A DNA stretch of 64,000 nt from Corynebacterium riegelii (GCF_016728505.1 NZ_CP068159.1:1550001-1614000), one strand, 5' to 3'. Positions 43,106 through 52,431 are shown, counted from the stretch's first letter. Notes: a model not told the origin generated them from the sequence alone. A program made the numbers and translations.

Positions 43106-44784
43106 ACCAGCCACTGCTTAACATTGAAGACCTCAAGATCACCTTCGAATCCACCACGGGTGTGGTGGAAGCCGTACGTGACTTTGACCTGACCATCTAC
43201 CCAGGCCAGTCCGTGGCCATCGTGGGTGAGTCCGGCTCCGGCAAGTCCACCGCCGCTATGAGCATCCTGGGCCTGTTGCCCGGCACCGGCAAGGTGACCA
43301 ACGGCACCATTACTTTCGACGGCAAGGACTTGACCAGCCTGGACGAGAAGGGTTGGCAGGAAATCCGGGGCAACGAGATCGGCCTGGTTCCTCAGGACCC
43401 GATGAGTAACCTCAACCCGGTGTGGCGCATTGGCACGCAGGTGGAGGAATCGCTGCGTGCCAACAACGTGGTGCCGGGCTCCGAGCGCCACAAGCGCGTC
43501 GTGGAACTTTTGGAGGAAGCCGGCCTGCCGGACGCGGAGCGCCGCGCGAAGCAATACCCGCACGAGTTCTCCGGCGGTATGCGCCAGCGTGCGCTGATCG
43601 CTATCGGCCTGGCGGCCCGCCCGAAGCTGTTGATTGCGGACGAACCGACGTCCGCCCTCGACGTCACGGTGCAGAAGAAAATCCTGGATCACCTGGACAA
43701 GCTCACCGCGGAATTGGGCACATCGCTGCTGTTTATTACTCATGATCTCGGGTTGGCAGCTGAGCGCGCCGACTTCCTCGTGGTGATGCACCGCGGCCGC
43801 ATCGTGGAAAAGGGCCCAAGCCTGAAGATTCTGCGTAACCCGCAGCACCCGTACACGCAGCGGTTGGTGAAGGCGGCGCCGTCGTTGGCGTCTGCACGAA
43901 TCCAGTCCGCTAAGGCACAGGGGCTGGAAACCGCAGAGCGCGTTGCCGGCAAGCGCGATGGTGAGGAAGTGGTTCGCGTAGAAAACCTGGTGAAGGAATT
44001 CGACGTGCGCGGCCAAAAAGGCGCCAAGAAAATCCTTCGTGCGGTTGATGACGTGAGCTTTTCTTTACGACGCGGCACGACGCTCGCCCTCGTCGGCGAG
44101 TCCGGCTCCGGCAAATCCACCGTGGCCAACATGGTGCTGCGTCTTCTCGAACCGACCAGTGGGCGAGTGATCTTCGAAGGCCAGGATATTGCGCAGCTTA
44201 AAGGTAAAGAGCTGTTTGAGATGCGCCGCAAGGTGCAGGTGGTGTTCCAGAACCCCTACGGCTCACTCGACCCGATGTTCTCGGTGTACAAGTGCATCGA
44301 GGAGCCACTGGCGCTGCACAAGGTCGGCGGCCGCAAGGAGCGCGAATCTCGCGTTGCTGAGCTGCTAGACATGGTGCAGATGCCGCGCTCTGCTATGCGA
44401 CGCTACCCGAACGAACTCTCCGGCGGCCAGCGCCAACGCATCGCAATTGCGCGTGCGCTTGCGCTGCACCCGGAAGTTGTCGTACTGGATGAGGCCGTGT
44501 CTGCACTTGACGTGCTGGTGCAAAACCAGATCATCAACCTGCTGGCAGACCTGCAGGAAGAGCTCGACCTTTCCTACCTGTTCATTACCCACGACCTAGC
44601 CGTGGTCCGCCAGACCGCCGACGACATTGTGGTGATGCGCCAAGGCGTTGCCGTGGAGCAGGGGAGTTCGGACGACATCTTTGATAATCCGCAAGACCCA
44701 TACACCCAGAACCTGATCAATTCGGTTCCGGGCTTGGGCATTGAATTGGGCACTGGCGAAGACCTCGGCATCGAAGTCCGTTAA
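43102..44784 (+). CDS. Fused double ABC ATPase, DppD-DppF-like
   Basis: 560 residues with two complete ABC domains joined head to tail. First: Walker A GESGSGKST near residue 40, signature FSGGMRQRA, Walker B LLIADEPTSALD. Second, after a linker near residue 285: Walker A GESGSGKST, QVVFQNPYGSLDPMF, signature LSGGQRQRIAIARAL, Walker B VVVLDEAVSALD. Each domain matches one of the two ATPases usually encoded separately. The OppD/DppD family C-terminal cysteine [4Fe-4S] motif is not seen. Confidence 0.93.
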   Translation: MNQPLLNIEDLKITFESTTGVVEAVRDFDLTIYPGQSVAIVGESGSGKSTAAMSILGLLPGTGKVTNGTITFDGKDLTSLDEKGWQEIRGNEIGLVPQDPMSNLNPVWRIGTQVEESLRANNVVPGSERHKRVVELLEEAGLPDAERRAKQYPHEFSGGMRQRALIAIGLAARPKLLIADEPTSALDVTVQKKILDHLDKLTAELGTSLLFITHDLGLAAERADFLVVMHRGRIVEKGPSLKILRNPQHPYTQRLVKAAPSLASARIQSAKAQGLETAERVAGKRDGEEVVRVENLVKEFDVRGQKGAKKILRAVDDVSFSLRRGTTLALVGESGSGKSTVANMVLRLLEPTSGRVIFEGQDIAQLKGKELFEMRRKVQVVFQNPYGSLDPMFSVYKCIEEPLALHKVGGRKERESRVAELLDMVQMPRSAMRRYPNELSGGQRQRIAIARALALHPEVVVLDEAVSALDVLVQNQIINLLADLQEELDLSYLFITHDLAVVRQTADDIVVMRQGVAVEQGSSDDIFDNPQDPYTQNLINSVPGLGIELGTGEDLGIEVR

Positions 44785-44811
44785 CACCAGTGCCCTAAGG
44801 GGGAGTGGGGG

Positions 44812-44844
44812 TGCTTGTCGGCGCGCGGGGGGCGTCGACAAGCA
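44812..44844. terminator. Hairpin between the two convergent peptide transporter operons
   Basis: TGCTTGTCG (44812-44820) and CGACAAGCA (44836-44844) form a perfect 9-bp stem with a G-rich 15-base loop, between two convergent ATPase genes. Likely bidirectional terminator, without clear U-runs. Confidence 0.7.
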
Positions 44845-44852
44845 AGGGGGCC

Positions 44853-46760
44853 CTATTCCGGCTTGTAGGTTTGGCGCACGCGGTTGCGCTCAACCTCCGG
44901 GTCAGGAATCGGGATCGCAGACAGCAACGCCTTGGTGTACGGGTGCTGGGGGTTATCAAACACCTCATCCGCGTCGCCGAATTCCACAAAGTCGCCCTTG
45001 TACATCACCGCAACACGGTCCGACAGGTGGCGGACCACCGACAGATCGTGTGCCACGAACAGGTAAGACAGGCCAAGCTCGCGCTTCAGGGACTCCAGCA
45101 GGTTAATCACACCAGCCTGGATAGATACGTCGAGCGCTGAGACCGGCTCGTCCAGCACAATCACCGAGGGGTTGGTGGCAAGCGCACGAGCCAGGCCGAT
45201 GCGCTGGCGCTGGCCTCCTGAGAAGTGGCCTGGGAAGCGGTCAATCTGGGACTCATCCAGACCCACGGTGCGCATCAGTTCAGCAATACGTTCGTCCTTG
45301 TCGCCCTGGTAACCAAGCGCGTCCAGCGGCTCCTGGATGATCTCTTTGACCGTCATGCGCGGGTTCAAGGAACTCATCGGATCCTGGAACACCATCTGCA
45401 GGTTGCGGCGGGCCTTCTGACGCGACGCGTGGTTGAACTTGGACGCGTCTTCACCACACAGCACGATGCGGCTGCCCGGCGCCGGGTCCAGGTTCATGAT
45501 CTCCAGCAAGGTGGTGGTCTTGCCGGAGCCGGACTCGCCCACGATAGCCATGCACTCACCGGCGCGAAGGTCGAAGGAGACGTTCTTTACCGCGTGCACT
45601 GTACCTACGCGACGCTTCACCAACGCACCCTTAGTCAGCGGGAATTCCTTGTTCAGGTTCTCCACTTCCAGGGTCACCTCGCGCTCTTCGCGAGGCACGT
45701 TCGCCAGCGAATCCTCCGGAAGCACCGGGGTGGGGTAGAGCGGACGGCCGTTGATCGTGCCGTTTTCAATCTCGTTGTGGCGGATGCAGGCAACCTCGTG
45801 GCCTTCGTTATCCCCCACAGGCTCAAGCTTCGGCTCGCCGTTTGAGCACTCCGGGACAGCGATCGGGCAGCGCGGCGCGAACTGGCAGCGTTCCTGCATG
45901 TTCACCAGCTTCGGCGGGGTGCCCTCGATAAACGTCAAAGGCTCGTCCGAAGGGACGTCCACACGCGGTGTGGAACCAAGCAAGCCGATGGAGTACGGCA
46001 TTTGCGGGGTCTTAAACAGCGTGTGCACGTCGGCCTTTTCCACGGGGCGGCCACCGTACATCACCAGCACGTCATCTGCGGTGCCGGCAACCACGCCCAT
46101 GTCGTGGGTAATCATGATGCAAGCCGCGCCAGTTTCACGCTGCGCAACCTTGATCACGTCCAGGATCTGGGCCTGGATGGTCACGTCGAGGGCGGTGGTT
46201 GGTTCGTCCGCGATCAGTACCTTCGGATCATTCGCAATCGCAATAGCAATGACCACGCGCTGGCGCATACCGCCGGAAAACTCGTGGGGGAAGGACTTCA
46301 GGCGCTTCTGCGGCTCCGGAATACCCACAAGGTCCAAAAGCTCAGCCGCGCGGGTGAGTGCCTTGGACTTGGAAATGTTGTTGTGGGCCTGCATAGCTTC
46401 CACCAGCTGCGTACCAATGTCATACACCGGCGTCAAAGCGGACAGTGGGTCCTGGAAGATCATGCCGATCTCGTTGCCGCGGATGTGCGACATGGCCTTG
46501 TCGTTTTTGGTCAGCAGTTCCTCGCCTTTGTACAGCACCGAACCGGTGACCTTGGCGTAATCCGGCAAAAGGCCCATCACGGCCATGGACGTGACCGACT
46601 TGCCCGAGCCGGACTCGCCCACAATGCCAAGGGTGCGGCCGGGGTAGAGGTCAAAGTCCACGCCGCGCACCGCGGAGACAACGCCTGCCTCCGATGGGAA
46701 AGAAACGTTGAGATCACGAACGCTAAGTACCGGGTTAGCGGAATTCACGGAAGATGTCAT
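44853..46760 (-). CDS. Fused double ABC ATPase of the second peptide transporter
   Basis: 635 residues, two ABC domains. Domain 1 has GESGSGKSV, MIFQDPLSALTPVY, FSGGMRQRV, VLIADEPTTALD. It is followed by a cysteine-bearing segment (ERCQFAPRCPIAVPECSNGE) typical of OppD/DppD C-termini. Domain 2 has GESGSGKTT, MVFQDPMSSLNPRM, FSGGQRQRIGLARAL, VIVLDEPVSALD. Overlaps the upstream permease gene by four bases (ATGA). It ends in the oligopeptide/dipeptide C-terminal motif NPQHPYTKALLSAIP. Confidence 0.93.
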   Translation of the reverse strand: MTSSVNSANPVLSVRDLNVSFPSEAGVVSAVRGVDFDLYPGRTLGIVGESGSGKSVTSMAVMGLLPDYAKVTGSVLYKGEELLTKNDKAMSHIRGNEIGMIFQDPLSALTPVYDIGTQLVEAMQAHNNISKSKALTRAAELLDLVGIPEPQKRLKSFPHEFSGGMRQRVVIAIAIANDPKVLIADEPTTALDVTIQAQILDVIKVAQRETGAACIMITHDMGVVAGTADDVLVMYGGRPVEKADVHTLFKTPQMPYSIGLLGSTPRVDVPSDEPLTFIEGTPPKLVNMQERCQFAPRCPIAVPECSNGEPKLEPVGDNEGHEVACIRHNEIENGTINGRPLYPTPVLPEDSLANVPREEREVTLEVENLNKEFPLTKGALVKRRVGTVHAVKNVSFDLRAGECMAIVGESGSGKTTTLLEIMNLDPAPGSRIVLCGEDASKFNHASRQKARRNLQMVFQDPMSSLNPRMTVKEIIQEPLDALGYQGDKDERIAELMRTVGLDESQIDRFPGHFSGGQRQRIGLARALATNPSVIVLDEPVSALDVSIQAGVINLLESLKRELGLSYLFVAHDLSVVRHLSDRVAVMYKGDFVEFGDADEVFDNPQHPYTKALLSAIPIPDPEVERNRVRQTYKPE

Positions 46761-47782
46761 GCTCGGCCTCCAGAGTTCGAGTTCGGGTCAAAAGCGTCAC
46801 GCAGGCCGTCAGCAATGAAAGCCATGGAGACGGTCAACAACGTCAGCACAAGCGCCGGGAAGTAGAACTGCCACGGGGTGGTGATCAGGGTTCCGGTACC
46901 GGTCTGCAGCAGGGTACCCAGAGACACATCCGGCAGCTTCACACCCAAGCCAAGGAAGGACAGGGCGGTCTCACTCATGATTGTGGAGACCACGCCCATC
47001 ATGAACTGGATCACCAACAGCGACGCCACGTTGGGGATGATGTGGCGCACAATCGACTTCGGACGGGAGACACCCATGAAACGGGCGGCACGAACGTAGT
47101 CGTTTTCTCGGATAGACAAGGCCAGCGACCAAATCACACGCGCGGGGTACATCCAGCCAAACGCGATGAGCACCACGGTGAGCACCTTCCAGTCGCCGCC
47201 AGAGCCGGAGACCAACAGTGCAATCATCAAGAAGGTCGGCACCGCCAGCATGAAGTGGATAATTGCCAGCACGATCTTTTCAAGCACACCGCCGTAGAGC
47301 GCAGCACCTGCGCCAATGAGCGCAGAGAGGATCGTGATAGCCAGCGCTGCTGGCACTGCAATGGTCAGGGAACGGCCAAGGCCGTGCACAACCTGAGCGA
47401 ATAGGTCATTGCCGGAGTCAGTGGTACCAAACCAGTGTTCCTTGCTTGGGCCGGTGGCCAGGTTCAAAAAGTCCGGTTCATCGTAGGCCCAAGGCGTGAT
47501 GAACTTGCCAAAGACAGCGAGCAGGACCAGCACGATGAAGATAACCGTGCCTACTACCGCCATGCGGTTTCGCAGGAAGCGGCGCAGGTAGATACGGCTC
47601 TTGCTGGTGCCGCGTAGCGCTGCGGACTGGTTTGGTGGCTCAGCACTTGCTGTGCCGTCTGCCTGGCGTCCGGTTTCAGACGTAGACGTCATGTCATTAA
47701 CTGGGATGTTTGCGTGCATACCCAGGTTCTGGCTGGCGCGACGTGGCTGGCCAGAGCTCGAACCGGTGTATTTCGTCGACAT
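46757..47782 (-). CDS. Peptide ABC permease, DppC-like (second system)
   Basis: 341 residues. An unusually long hydrophilic N-terminus of about 70 residues (basic, Ser/Thr/Gln-rich) precedes RIYLRRFLRNRMAVVGTVIF, then GTTDSGNDLFAQVVHGLGRS and the EAA loop NDYVRAARFMGVSRPKSIVRHIIPN of DppC proteins. About six membrane helices. Lies 12 bases after the dppB-like gene and overlaps the ATPase start. Confidence 0.92.
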   Translation of the reverse strand: MSTKYTGSSSGQPRRASQNLGMHANIPVNDMTSTSETGRQADGTASAEPPNQSAALRGTSKSRIYLRRFLRNRMAVVGTVIFIVLVLLAVFGKFITPWAYDEPDFLNLATGPSKEHWFGTTDSGNDLFAQVVHGLGRSLTIAVPAALAITILSALIGAGAALYGGVLEKIVLAIIHFMLAVPTFLMIALLVSGSGGDWKVLTVVLIAFGWMYPARVIWSLALSIRENDYVRAARFMGVSRPKSIVRHIIPNVASLLVIQFMMGVVSTIMSETALSFLGLGVKLPDVSLGTLLQTGTGTLITTPWQFYFPALVLTLLTVSMAFIADGLRDAFDPNSNSGGRA

Positions 47783-47794
47783 TGGTGTGCCTCC

Positions 47795-48778
47795 CTAGCT
47801 AACCCGGACTCGGGGATCAAGTGCCACCACAAGCAGGTCCGCCAAGATCGCAGATATTGCGGTCATCGCGGCGCCGAAGGCCGCAACAGCAACTGCGCCA
47901 TGCACGTCGTTGCGGCTGATGGTCTGGATGAAGTATTGGCCCATGCCGTTCCAGGCGAAAATGCGTTCCGTCATCACCGCACCGGTGAAAATACCGGGAA
48001 CGGAGAATGCCACCGAGGTTGCCACCGGAATCAGTGAGGTGCGTAGCGCGTGCTTGCGCACCGCCTGCGCCTTGGTCAGGCCCTTGGCGCGAGCAGTGCG
48101 GACGTAGTCCGCGTTCAAGTTATCCAGCAGCAAGGTGCGCTGCATGAAGTGGTAGCCCGCGTAGGAAATGATCAGCAGCGCAAGCGTGGGCAAGATAAGG
48201 TGCTGACCAAAGTCAACTAGCTTGTTCCACGTGCCTTGCACATTGGAGCTAGAGGCGCCGGTGACGTAGAAGATACGGCGCCCGGTCCACTCGTTGATCT
48301 TGATGCCAAGCCACACCACTGCAATAGACGCCACAACCACGTGCGTGTTCATAGTGATGATGGAAATGCCCTGCCAAACGCGGTCGGCGCGCTTGTACTG
48401 ACGCGACGCCGTGTACACGCCCACTGCCACACCAATGACGATGGACAGGAAGGTTGCCACGAACGTCAGCTGGGCGGAGACCCAGATGCGAAACGAAATC
48501 TGTTCGTTCACCGAGTCACCGAGCGGGGAGTTACCCCAGTCCCAACGAGTCAGAATGCCGGTGAGCCATGTCCACCAACGCTCAATTATCGGCGTATTCG
48601 GGCTCAAGTTGTTGGGCTCAAGCAAAGCATCGATCTGCTCTGGTGAAAGCGGAGGGCGGCGGCCGAAGTAGTTGGCGCGCGGATCCAAGAAAAAGCTGGC
48701 GAGGAAATACGTGAGGTTGGTGGCCAGAAATACGATGAGGCTCCAGCTCAGAATTTTCCTTATGAGGTAGCGGAACAT
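47795..48778 (-). CDS. Peptide ABC permease, DppB-like (second system)
   Basis: 327 residues, six membrane helices. N-terminus MFRYLIRKILSWSLIVFLAT, EAA loop NADYVRTARAKGLTKAQAVRKHALRTS, and the ending LADLLVVALDPRVRVS. An external segment of about 60 residues after helix 1 (LDPRANYFGRRPPLSPEQID) is longer than in the first system. Second gene of the leftward operon. Confidence 0.92.
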   Translation of the reverse strand: MFRYLIRKILSWSLIVFLATNLTYFLASFFLDPRANYFGRRPPLSPEQIDALLEPNNLSPNTPIIERWWTWLTGILTRWDWGNSPLGDSVNEQISFRIWVSAQLTFVATFLSIVIGVAVGVYTASRQYKRADRVWQGISIITMNTHVVVASIAVVWLGIKINEWTGRRIFYVTGASSSNVQGTWNKLVDFGQHLILPTLALLIISYAGYHFMQRTLLLDNLNADYVRTARAKGLTKAQAVRKHALRTSLIPVATSVAFSVPGIFTGAVMTERIFAWNGMGQYFIQTISRNDVHGAVAVAAFGAAMTAISAILADLLVVALDPRVRVS

Positions 48779-48806
48779 GGCGTCTCTCAGTCTGTGTGAA
48801 AACGCA

Positions 48807-48844
48807 TAAATCCGCGCGAAGCCACAAGGGCCTCGGCGGATTTA
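48807..48844 (-). terminator. Hairpin between binding protein and permease genes
   Basis: TAAATCCGC (48807-48815) and GCGGATTTA (48836-48844) form a perfect 9-bp stem extended inward by GC pairs. On the minus strand it is followed by a T-rich stretch, so it may be a partial terminator lowering permease expression relative to the binding protein. Confidence 0.7.
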
Positions 48845-48873
48845 CGCGACGTGATCAACGGTTACCGGGTCTC

Positions 48874-50574
48874 TTACTTCGCCCAGCCGACGTTCTCGAT
48901 CGGCAGCACTGCGAAGGACATTGCGCCCAGGTTAGCCAGGCCCGGCTTGGTAGCAACCATCTCAGGACCGTTGGCGTACGGCATGATGCCGAACTCGCCG
49001 AAGGCTTCCTTTTCAAGCTCGTTAGCGCGCTTGATCTGCTCGTCAGCGTCCTCGATCTTCTGCAGCTCTTCGATCTTTGCGTCCAGCTCAGCGGAGCCCG
49101 TGCCGGACTTGTTCAGCTCAGAGTCAGATGCGTAGATCTGGCCGAAGTACGCAACACCGAACGGGTCGGAGGAGGAGAAGCCCATCATGAACAGGTCGAA
49201 GTCCTTCTCGGAGGTCACCTTGGAGAAGTCGGAGCTCGGACGCTCCTCGATCTGGACGTCGATGCCAACTGCGCGCAGCATGGACTGCATTGCGGAGGTG
49301 GTGGCCTGAACCATCGGGGAGTCACCCAGGGTGACGTAGCGAACGCTCAGCGGGTTCGCCTCGGAGTAGCCAGCCTCCTCGAGCAGCTTCTTTGCCTTCT
49401 CCTGGTCGTACTGAACGACAGAGCCGAAGTTGTCCTCGTAGCCATCCTGGGTCTGGAACAGGGTGAAGGAGCCCGGCAGGTCCTCGGTGTAGTCCAGGCC
49501 GTTGAAGCGGATCGCGGCAAGCTGGGAACGGTCAATTGCCGTCATGATTGCCTCGCGCACCTTCGGGTCTTCCAGGCCCGGTGCCTCAGAGTTGATGGTC
49601 AGCAGGTAGTTCGACGGACGCAGGGAGACGCGGATGTCAGCCTGGTCACCCATCTGGCGTGCGGTCTCCAGACGGTCACGGGATCCAACGCCGGTCAGGT
49701 CGATCTCACCTGCGCGGAAAGCGTTGATGGAAGCCTGGGCCTCCATTGCGCGGTAGGAGATGCGCTCCAGCTTGGCCGGCTCGCCCCACCACTTCTCGTT
49801 GGGCACGAAGGAAACTTCACCGGTTTCAAAGTTGACGTTTTCAACCTTGAACGGGCCTGCGCCCCACTCCGGGTGGAGCTGCTTGAGGTAGGCATTCATG
49901 AAGGTGTCAGCGGAGTCAACCTGCGGCGGAACGAGGTTGCCGAAGAGGCCCTCCCACCACGGGTAAGCCTGCTTGAAGGTGACAACTGCCTGCTTGTCGG
50001 TCTCACCACGGGTGACAGACTCGATCAGCTCGTAGCCGTCGGTGGAGTTGACCTGGACATCCGGGTTGGAGCCGTTGTTGAACTTCCAGGTGTTCTCAAA
50101 CGAGGTCCAGTCGATCGGAGTGTCGTCGTTGTACTTGGCCTCGTCCACGATGGTGTAGGTGACCACGGTCTTGCCGTCCACAACCTCGTCCTTCACCTCG
50201 CTGAGGTAGGCCGGGTTCGGGTGGTAGGTGCCGTCACCGTCAAACAGGGTGAGCTGCGGGTTGTACTTGTCCCACACGTTGCGCGTGTAGAGATTCATGT
50301 TGGCGTGGAACACGTTCTGCTGCTCGGCCATCTCAGTGATAGCCATGGTCAGCTCACCGCCGTCCTGGATCTGGTCGCGCTCCAGCGGGTTGTAGTCGCC
50401 AGCAGCGTTGATTTCCAGGCCACCCGTGGACTCGCCAGTGGACTCTGCAGCCTGGCTCGACTCTGCGGAGGTGCCGGTGCTGGTGGACTCCGTGCTGTCA
50501 CCTGCACATGCGGTGAGGGTCAGGGAGATAGTGGACAGGCCGGCGATTGCGGCGAGGCGAATGCGGTTCTTCAT
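48874..50574 (-). CDS. ABC substrate-binding lipoprotein (LpqW-like family)
   Basis: 566 residues from ATG 50574, with AAAGGA about 11 bases ahead. Signal with lipobox LTAC and a Ser/Thr/Glu-rich tether of about 35 residues, then an SBP_bac_5 fold: GGELTMAITEMAEQQNVFHA, DGTYHPNPAYLSEVKDEVVDG, DEAKYNDDTPIDWTSFENTW, and AIRFNGLDYTEDLPGSFTLF. The overall pattern is that of the mycobacterial LpqW-type proteins, which also sit near typA. Here it heads a full permease/ATPase operon, so transport remains likely. The solute is unknown. Confidence 0.9.
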   Translation of the reverse strand: MKNRIRLAAIAGLSTISLTLTACAGDSTESTSTGTSAESSQAAESTGESTGGLEINAAGDYNPLERDQIQDGGELTMAITEMAEQQNVFHANMNLYTRNVWDKYNPQLTLFDGDGTYHPNPAYLSEVKDEVVDGKTVVTYTIVDEAKYNDDTPIDWTSFENTWKFNNGSNPDVQVNSTDGYELIESVTRGETDKQAVVTFKQAYPWWEGLFGNLVPPQVDSADTFMNAYLKQLHPEWGAGPFKVENVNFETGEVSFVPNEKWWGEPAKLERISYRAMEAQASINAFRAGEIDLTGVGSRDRLETARQMGDQADIRVSLRPSNYLLTINSEAPGLEDPKVREAIMTAIDRSQLAAIRFNGLDYTEDLPGSFTLFQTQDGYEDNFGSVVQYDQEKAKKLLEEAGYSEANPLSVRYVTLGDSPMVQATTSAMQSMLRAVGIDVQIEERPSSDFSKVTSEKDFDLFMMGFSSSDPFGVAYFGQIYASDSELNKSGTGSAELDAKIEELQKIEDADEQIKRANELEKEAFGEFGIMPYANGPEMVATKPGLANLGAMSFAVLPIENVGWAK

Positions 50575-50632
50575 GTGACCGGTCATCCTTTCAACGGAAA
50601 ACAAAACTTATTGCCACGAAAGCAGTGGGTTT

Positions 50633-50646
50633 CATTAACGTTAATG
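50633..50646. promoter_or_regulatory. 14-bp perfect palindrome upstream of the second transporter
   Basis: CATTAACGTTAATG, centred 65 bases before the ATG of the binding-protein gene, in an A/T-rich stretch. It has the look of a repressor operator; no regulator is adjacent. Confidence 0.5.
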
Positions 50647-50704
50647 AAAAAAGTGATGTGTCACACCATTTTCGGCGTATTAATTTTCACCAAAGGGCTT
50701 TTTG

Positions 50705-51241
50705 CTAGCCGACGGGGGTGAGTTCCACCTCATCCGCCCACGTCAGTTCGATGCCGAGGGTGCGCAGCCATTCCATCGGATCATCGCTGTGACGGGTGAT
50801 GCCCTCGACGGCATTCAAGGTGAAGTCAATGGCTTTCTCGGCTTCCTCAGCAGTGATTAGCCCTGCGGAGGTGGCTGCGGCGAGTTCGTCGATATCTAAA
50901 ACGTCGATAGGAGTGCCGGTGTTAGAGACTAAGTCAACGTAGAGGTCACGCGTTGTCCATACGTCGCCGTCAACGTCAATGTCCGCAACGTCGAAGTAAT
51001 ACTCCTGCTCTTCTTCTACACCCTCGCGGAAGTGAAAGATGTTGGCTCTCAGGCCGAGCTTTGGAAGCAGCCAGCTTTCGAGGTAGCCAAAGCGGGGGTG
51101 GTTGGCCCCGCGTGCCATGTACAAGCCAAAATCAGTCACCCGAAACGTGTCTACCTCACGGAGGAATCCCTTGGGGTCCACGTTGGTCTTGGAGACCGTG
51201 TCAAAGGTTTCCTGCTTGACAGGGTGTAGGTCAACGCTCAT
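50705..51241 (-). CDS. DUF402 family protein
   Basis: 178 residues. The core FDVADIDVDGDVWTTRDLYVDLVSNTG carries the acidic cluster that defines DUF402, a fold found in nucleoside phosphate phosphatases and related to FomD. A metal-dependent phosphohydrolase activity on nucleotides is plausible from the family but not shown here. The start at 51241 lies three bases after the stop of the secreted-protein gene, so they are co-transcribed. Confidence 0.82.
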   Translation of the reverse strand: MSVDLHPVKQETFDTVSKTNVDPKGFLREVDTFRVTDFGLYMARGANHPRFGYLESWLLPKLGLRANIFHFREGVEEEQEYYFDVADIDVDGDVWTTRDLYVDLVSNTGTPIDVLDIDELAAATSAGLITAEEAEKAIDFTLNAVEGITRHSDDPMEWLRTLGIELTWADEVELTPVG

Positions 51242-51244
51242 CTC

Positions 51245-51952
51245 TTACCTCACAGAAAAACTTGCGGCGGTGGGGGCGAAGCTGCACACCTTGTCTTGGG
51301 TGCGCACGCCTCCGTCTACAACTGCGAGTACGCGCCCAGGGCCCGTCTTAGCGGTTGCGGACAGGGTTGCCGGTCCTGTTGGGTTTATCAGGTTGTTATC
51401 TAATGGCGTTACGCCCGTGCGGAAATTGTTGAGGTTGATCCAGTACACCTTCATCAACCCCTGGTCGGGCGCGGCGGCCGGTGTGCCAAGGGCGGTGAAG
51501 ACGAACGTGGCCTCTCCAGCATTGGCTCCAGGTGCGGGAGAGGTAGCCGGGCCTGGGACGACGAGTGCTGATGCTGTGGAGTGCAGGCCCGGACCAATGC
51601 AGTGGGAAGACACCGTTGGCCAGTAGAACTGGGTGAACGGGGGAGCATCCTCGGGCAGAGGGGGACCTCCGAGCTCGGCGCCGCCGGCGTAGAACGTGAT
51701 CGCCGTGCGCAGGGCGTTAGATACCTGGGCAGGCACGAAAGGCTTGTCTGCAAAGTCATGGACGCGCTGGACTACCTGTGGGGTAGGCCTGCCTAGCTCA
51801 TCTAGCAGGCCGAATGCGCCGGAAGATGTCTGGGCGTTTGCCGCTGGGGCAAAAACGCTAGCGCTGGCAAGCAAAGACGCGGCAAGTGCTGCGCATGCGG
51901 AAGCGCGAATTGTTTTGGGCAGGGAAAACGTCACTTGAGACACAATAGTCAC
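51245..51952 (-). CDS. Secreted protein of unknown function
   Basis: 235 residues. A long signal peptide (TIRASACAALAASLLASASVFAPAANA) ends near residue 40, followed by a domain with two Cys (SSHCIGPGLHS and KVCSFAPTAAS) likely to form a disulfide. FYWPTVSSHC, GEATFVFTALGTPAAA and NPTGPATLSATAKTGPGRVLA resemble secreted proteins conserved across mycobacteria and corynebacteria; no function is known to me. First of a two-gene leftward operon with DUF402. Confidence 0.8.
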   Translation of the reverse strand: MTIVSQVTFSLPKTIRASACAALAASLLASASVFAPAANAQTSSGAFGLLDELGRPTPQVVQRVHDFADKPFVPAQVSNALRTAITFYAGGAELGGPPLPEDAPPFTQFYWPTVSSHCIGPGLHSTASALVVPGPATSPAPGANAGEATFVFTALGTPAAAPDQGLMKVYWINLNNFRTGVTPLDNNLINPTGPATLSATAKTGPGRVLAVVDGGVRTQDKVCSFAPTAASFSVR

Positions 51953-52077
51953 TTATGTAACAACGTCAAGGCGAAATCGAAAGAAACTGCCAGCCTCGTG
52001 CCAGTATTGACCTCTACCGTCTGTGGTGTTCCGGATCACAAAACATCAAGCCGATAAGGTGAAAGGACTGAAAAGCC

Positions 52078-52431
52078 ATGACTGATCCCCAGAACGCAAC
52101 CCAGAACGAGACCGTCACGTTCAACACCAACCTCACGCTGGCGGAGATTGAAAACCGTCTCTCCGGTCTGGAGAACTTCGATGTCAAGGAGAAGTCCGAG
52201 GGCGAGCTTGTTGTCAACGTTGGCAACGCACTGAAGTACCGCTTCCTCGGGGTGTACCTGACTCAGGACTTCCAAGCACCCATTACTATCGACGCCTCCG
52301 ATAACGGCGACGGCACCGTAACCGTAGAACTGCACCGCCGTGGTCAAGCTGGCACCGTGATCAGCACAAGCAGGAATGATCAATTCTTTGCCACCAGCTT
52401 CCACGAGCTCCAAACCGCACTGAGCGGGTAA
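52078..52431 (+). CDS. Small conserved cytosolic protein
   Basis: 117 residues, acidic, no signal. It starts MTDPQNATQNETVTFNTNLT and contains LAEIENRLSGLENFDVKEK and strands ITIDASDNGDGTVTVELHRR, suggesting an alpha-beta fold. It precedes typA by 90 bases in the same direction. Not recognised. A ribosome site AAAGGAC lies about 10 bases before the ATG. Confidence 0.7.
   Translation: MTDPQNATQNETVTFNTNLTLAEIENRLSGLENFDVKEKSEGELVVNVGNALKYRFLGVYLTQDFQAPITIDASDNGDGTVTVELHRRGQAGTVISTSRNDQFFATSFHELQTALSG

Noticed and set aside
50649..50664. GTGATGTGTCACAC as a GlxR/Crp-type site
   Set aside because: The half-sites are separated by four bases instead of six, so it does not fit the consensus.
48796..50721. 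Rightward 641-codon frame antisense to the LpqW-like gene
   Set aside because: Shadow frame; no ribosome site or domain, and opposite strand is a clear binding protein.
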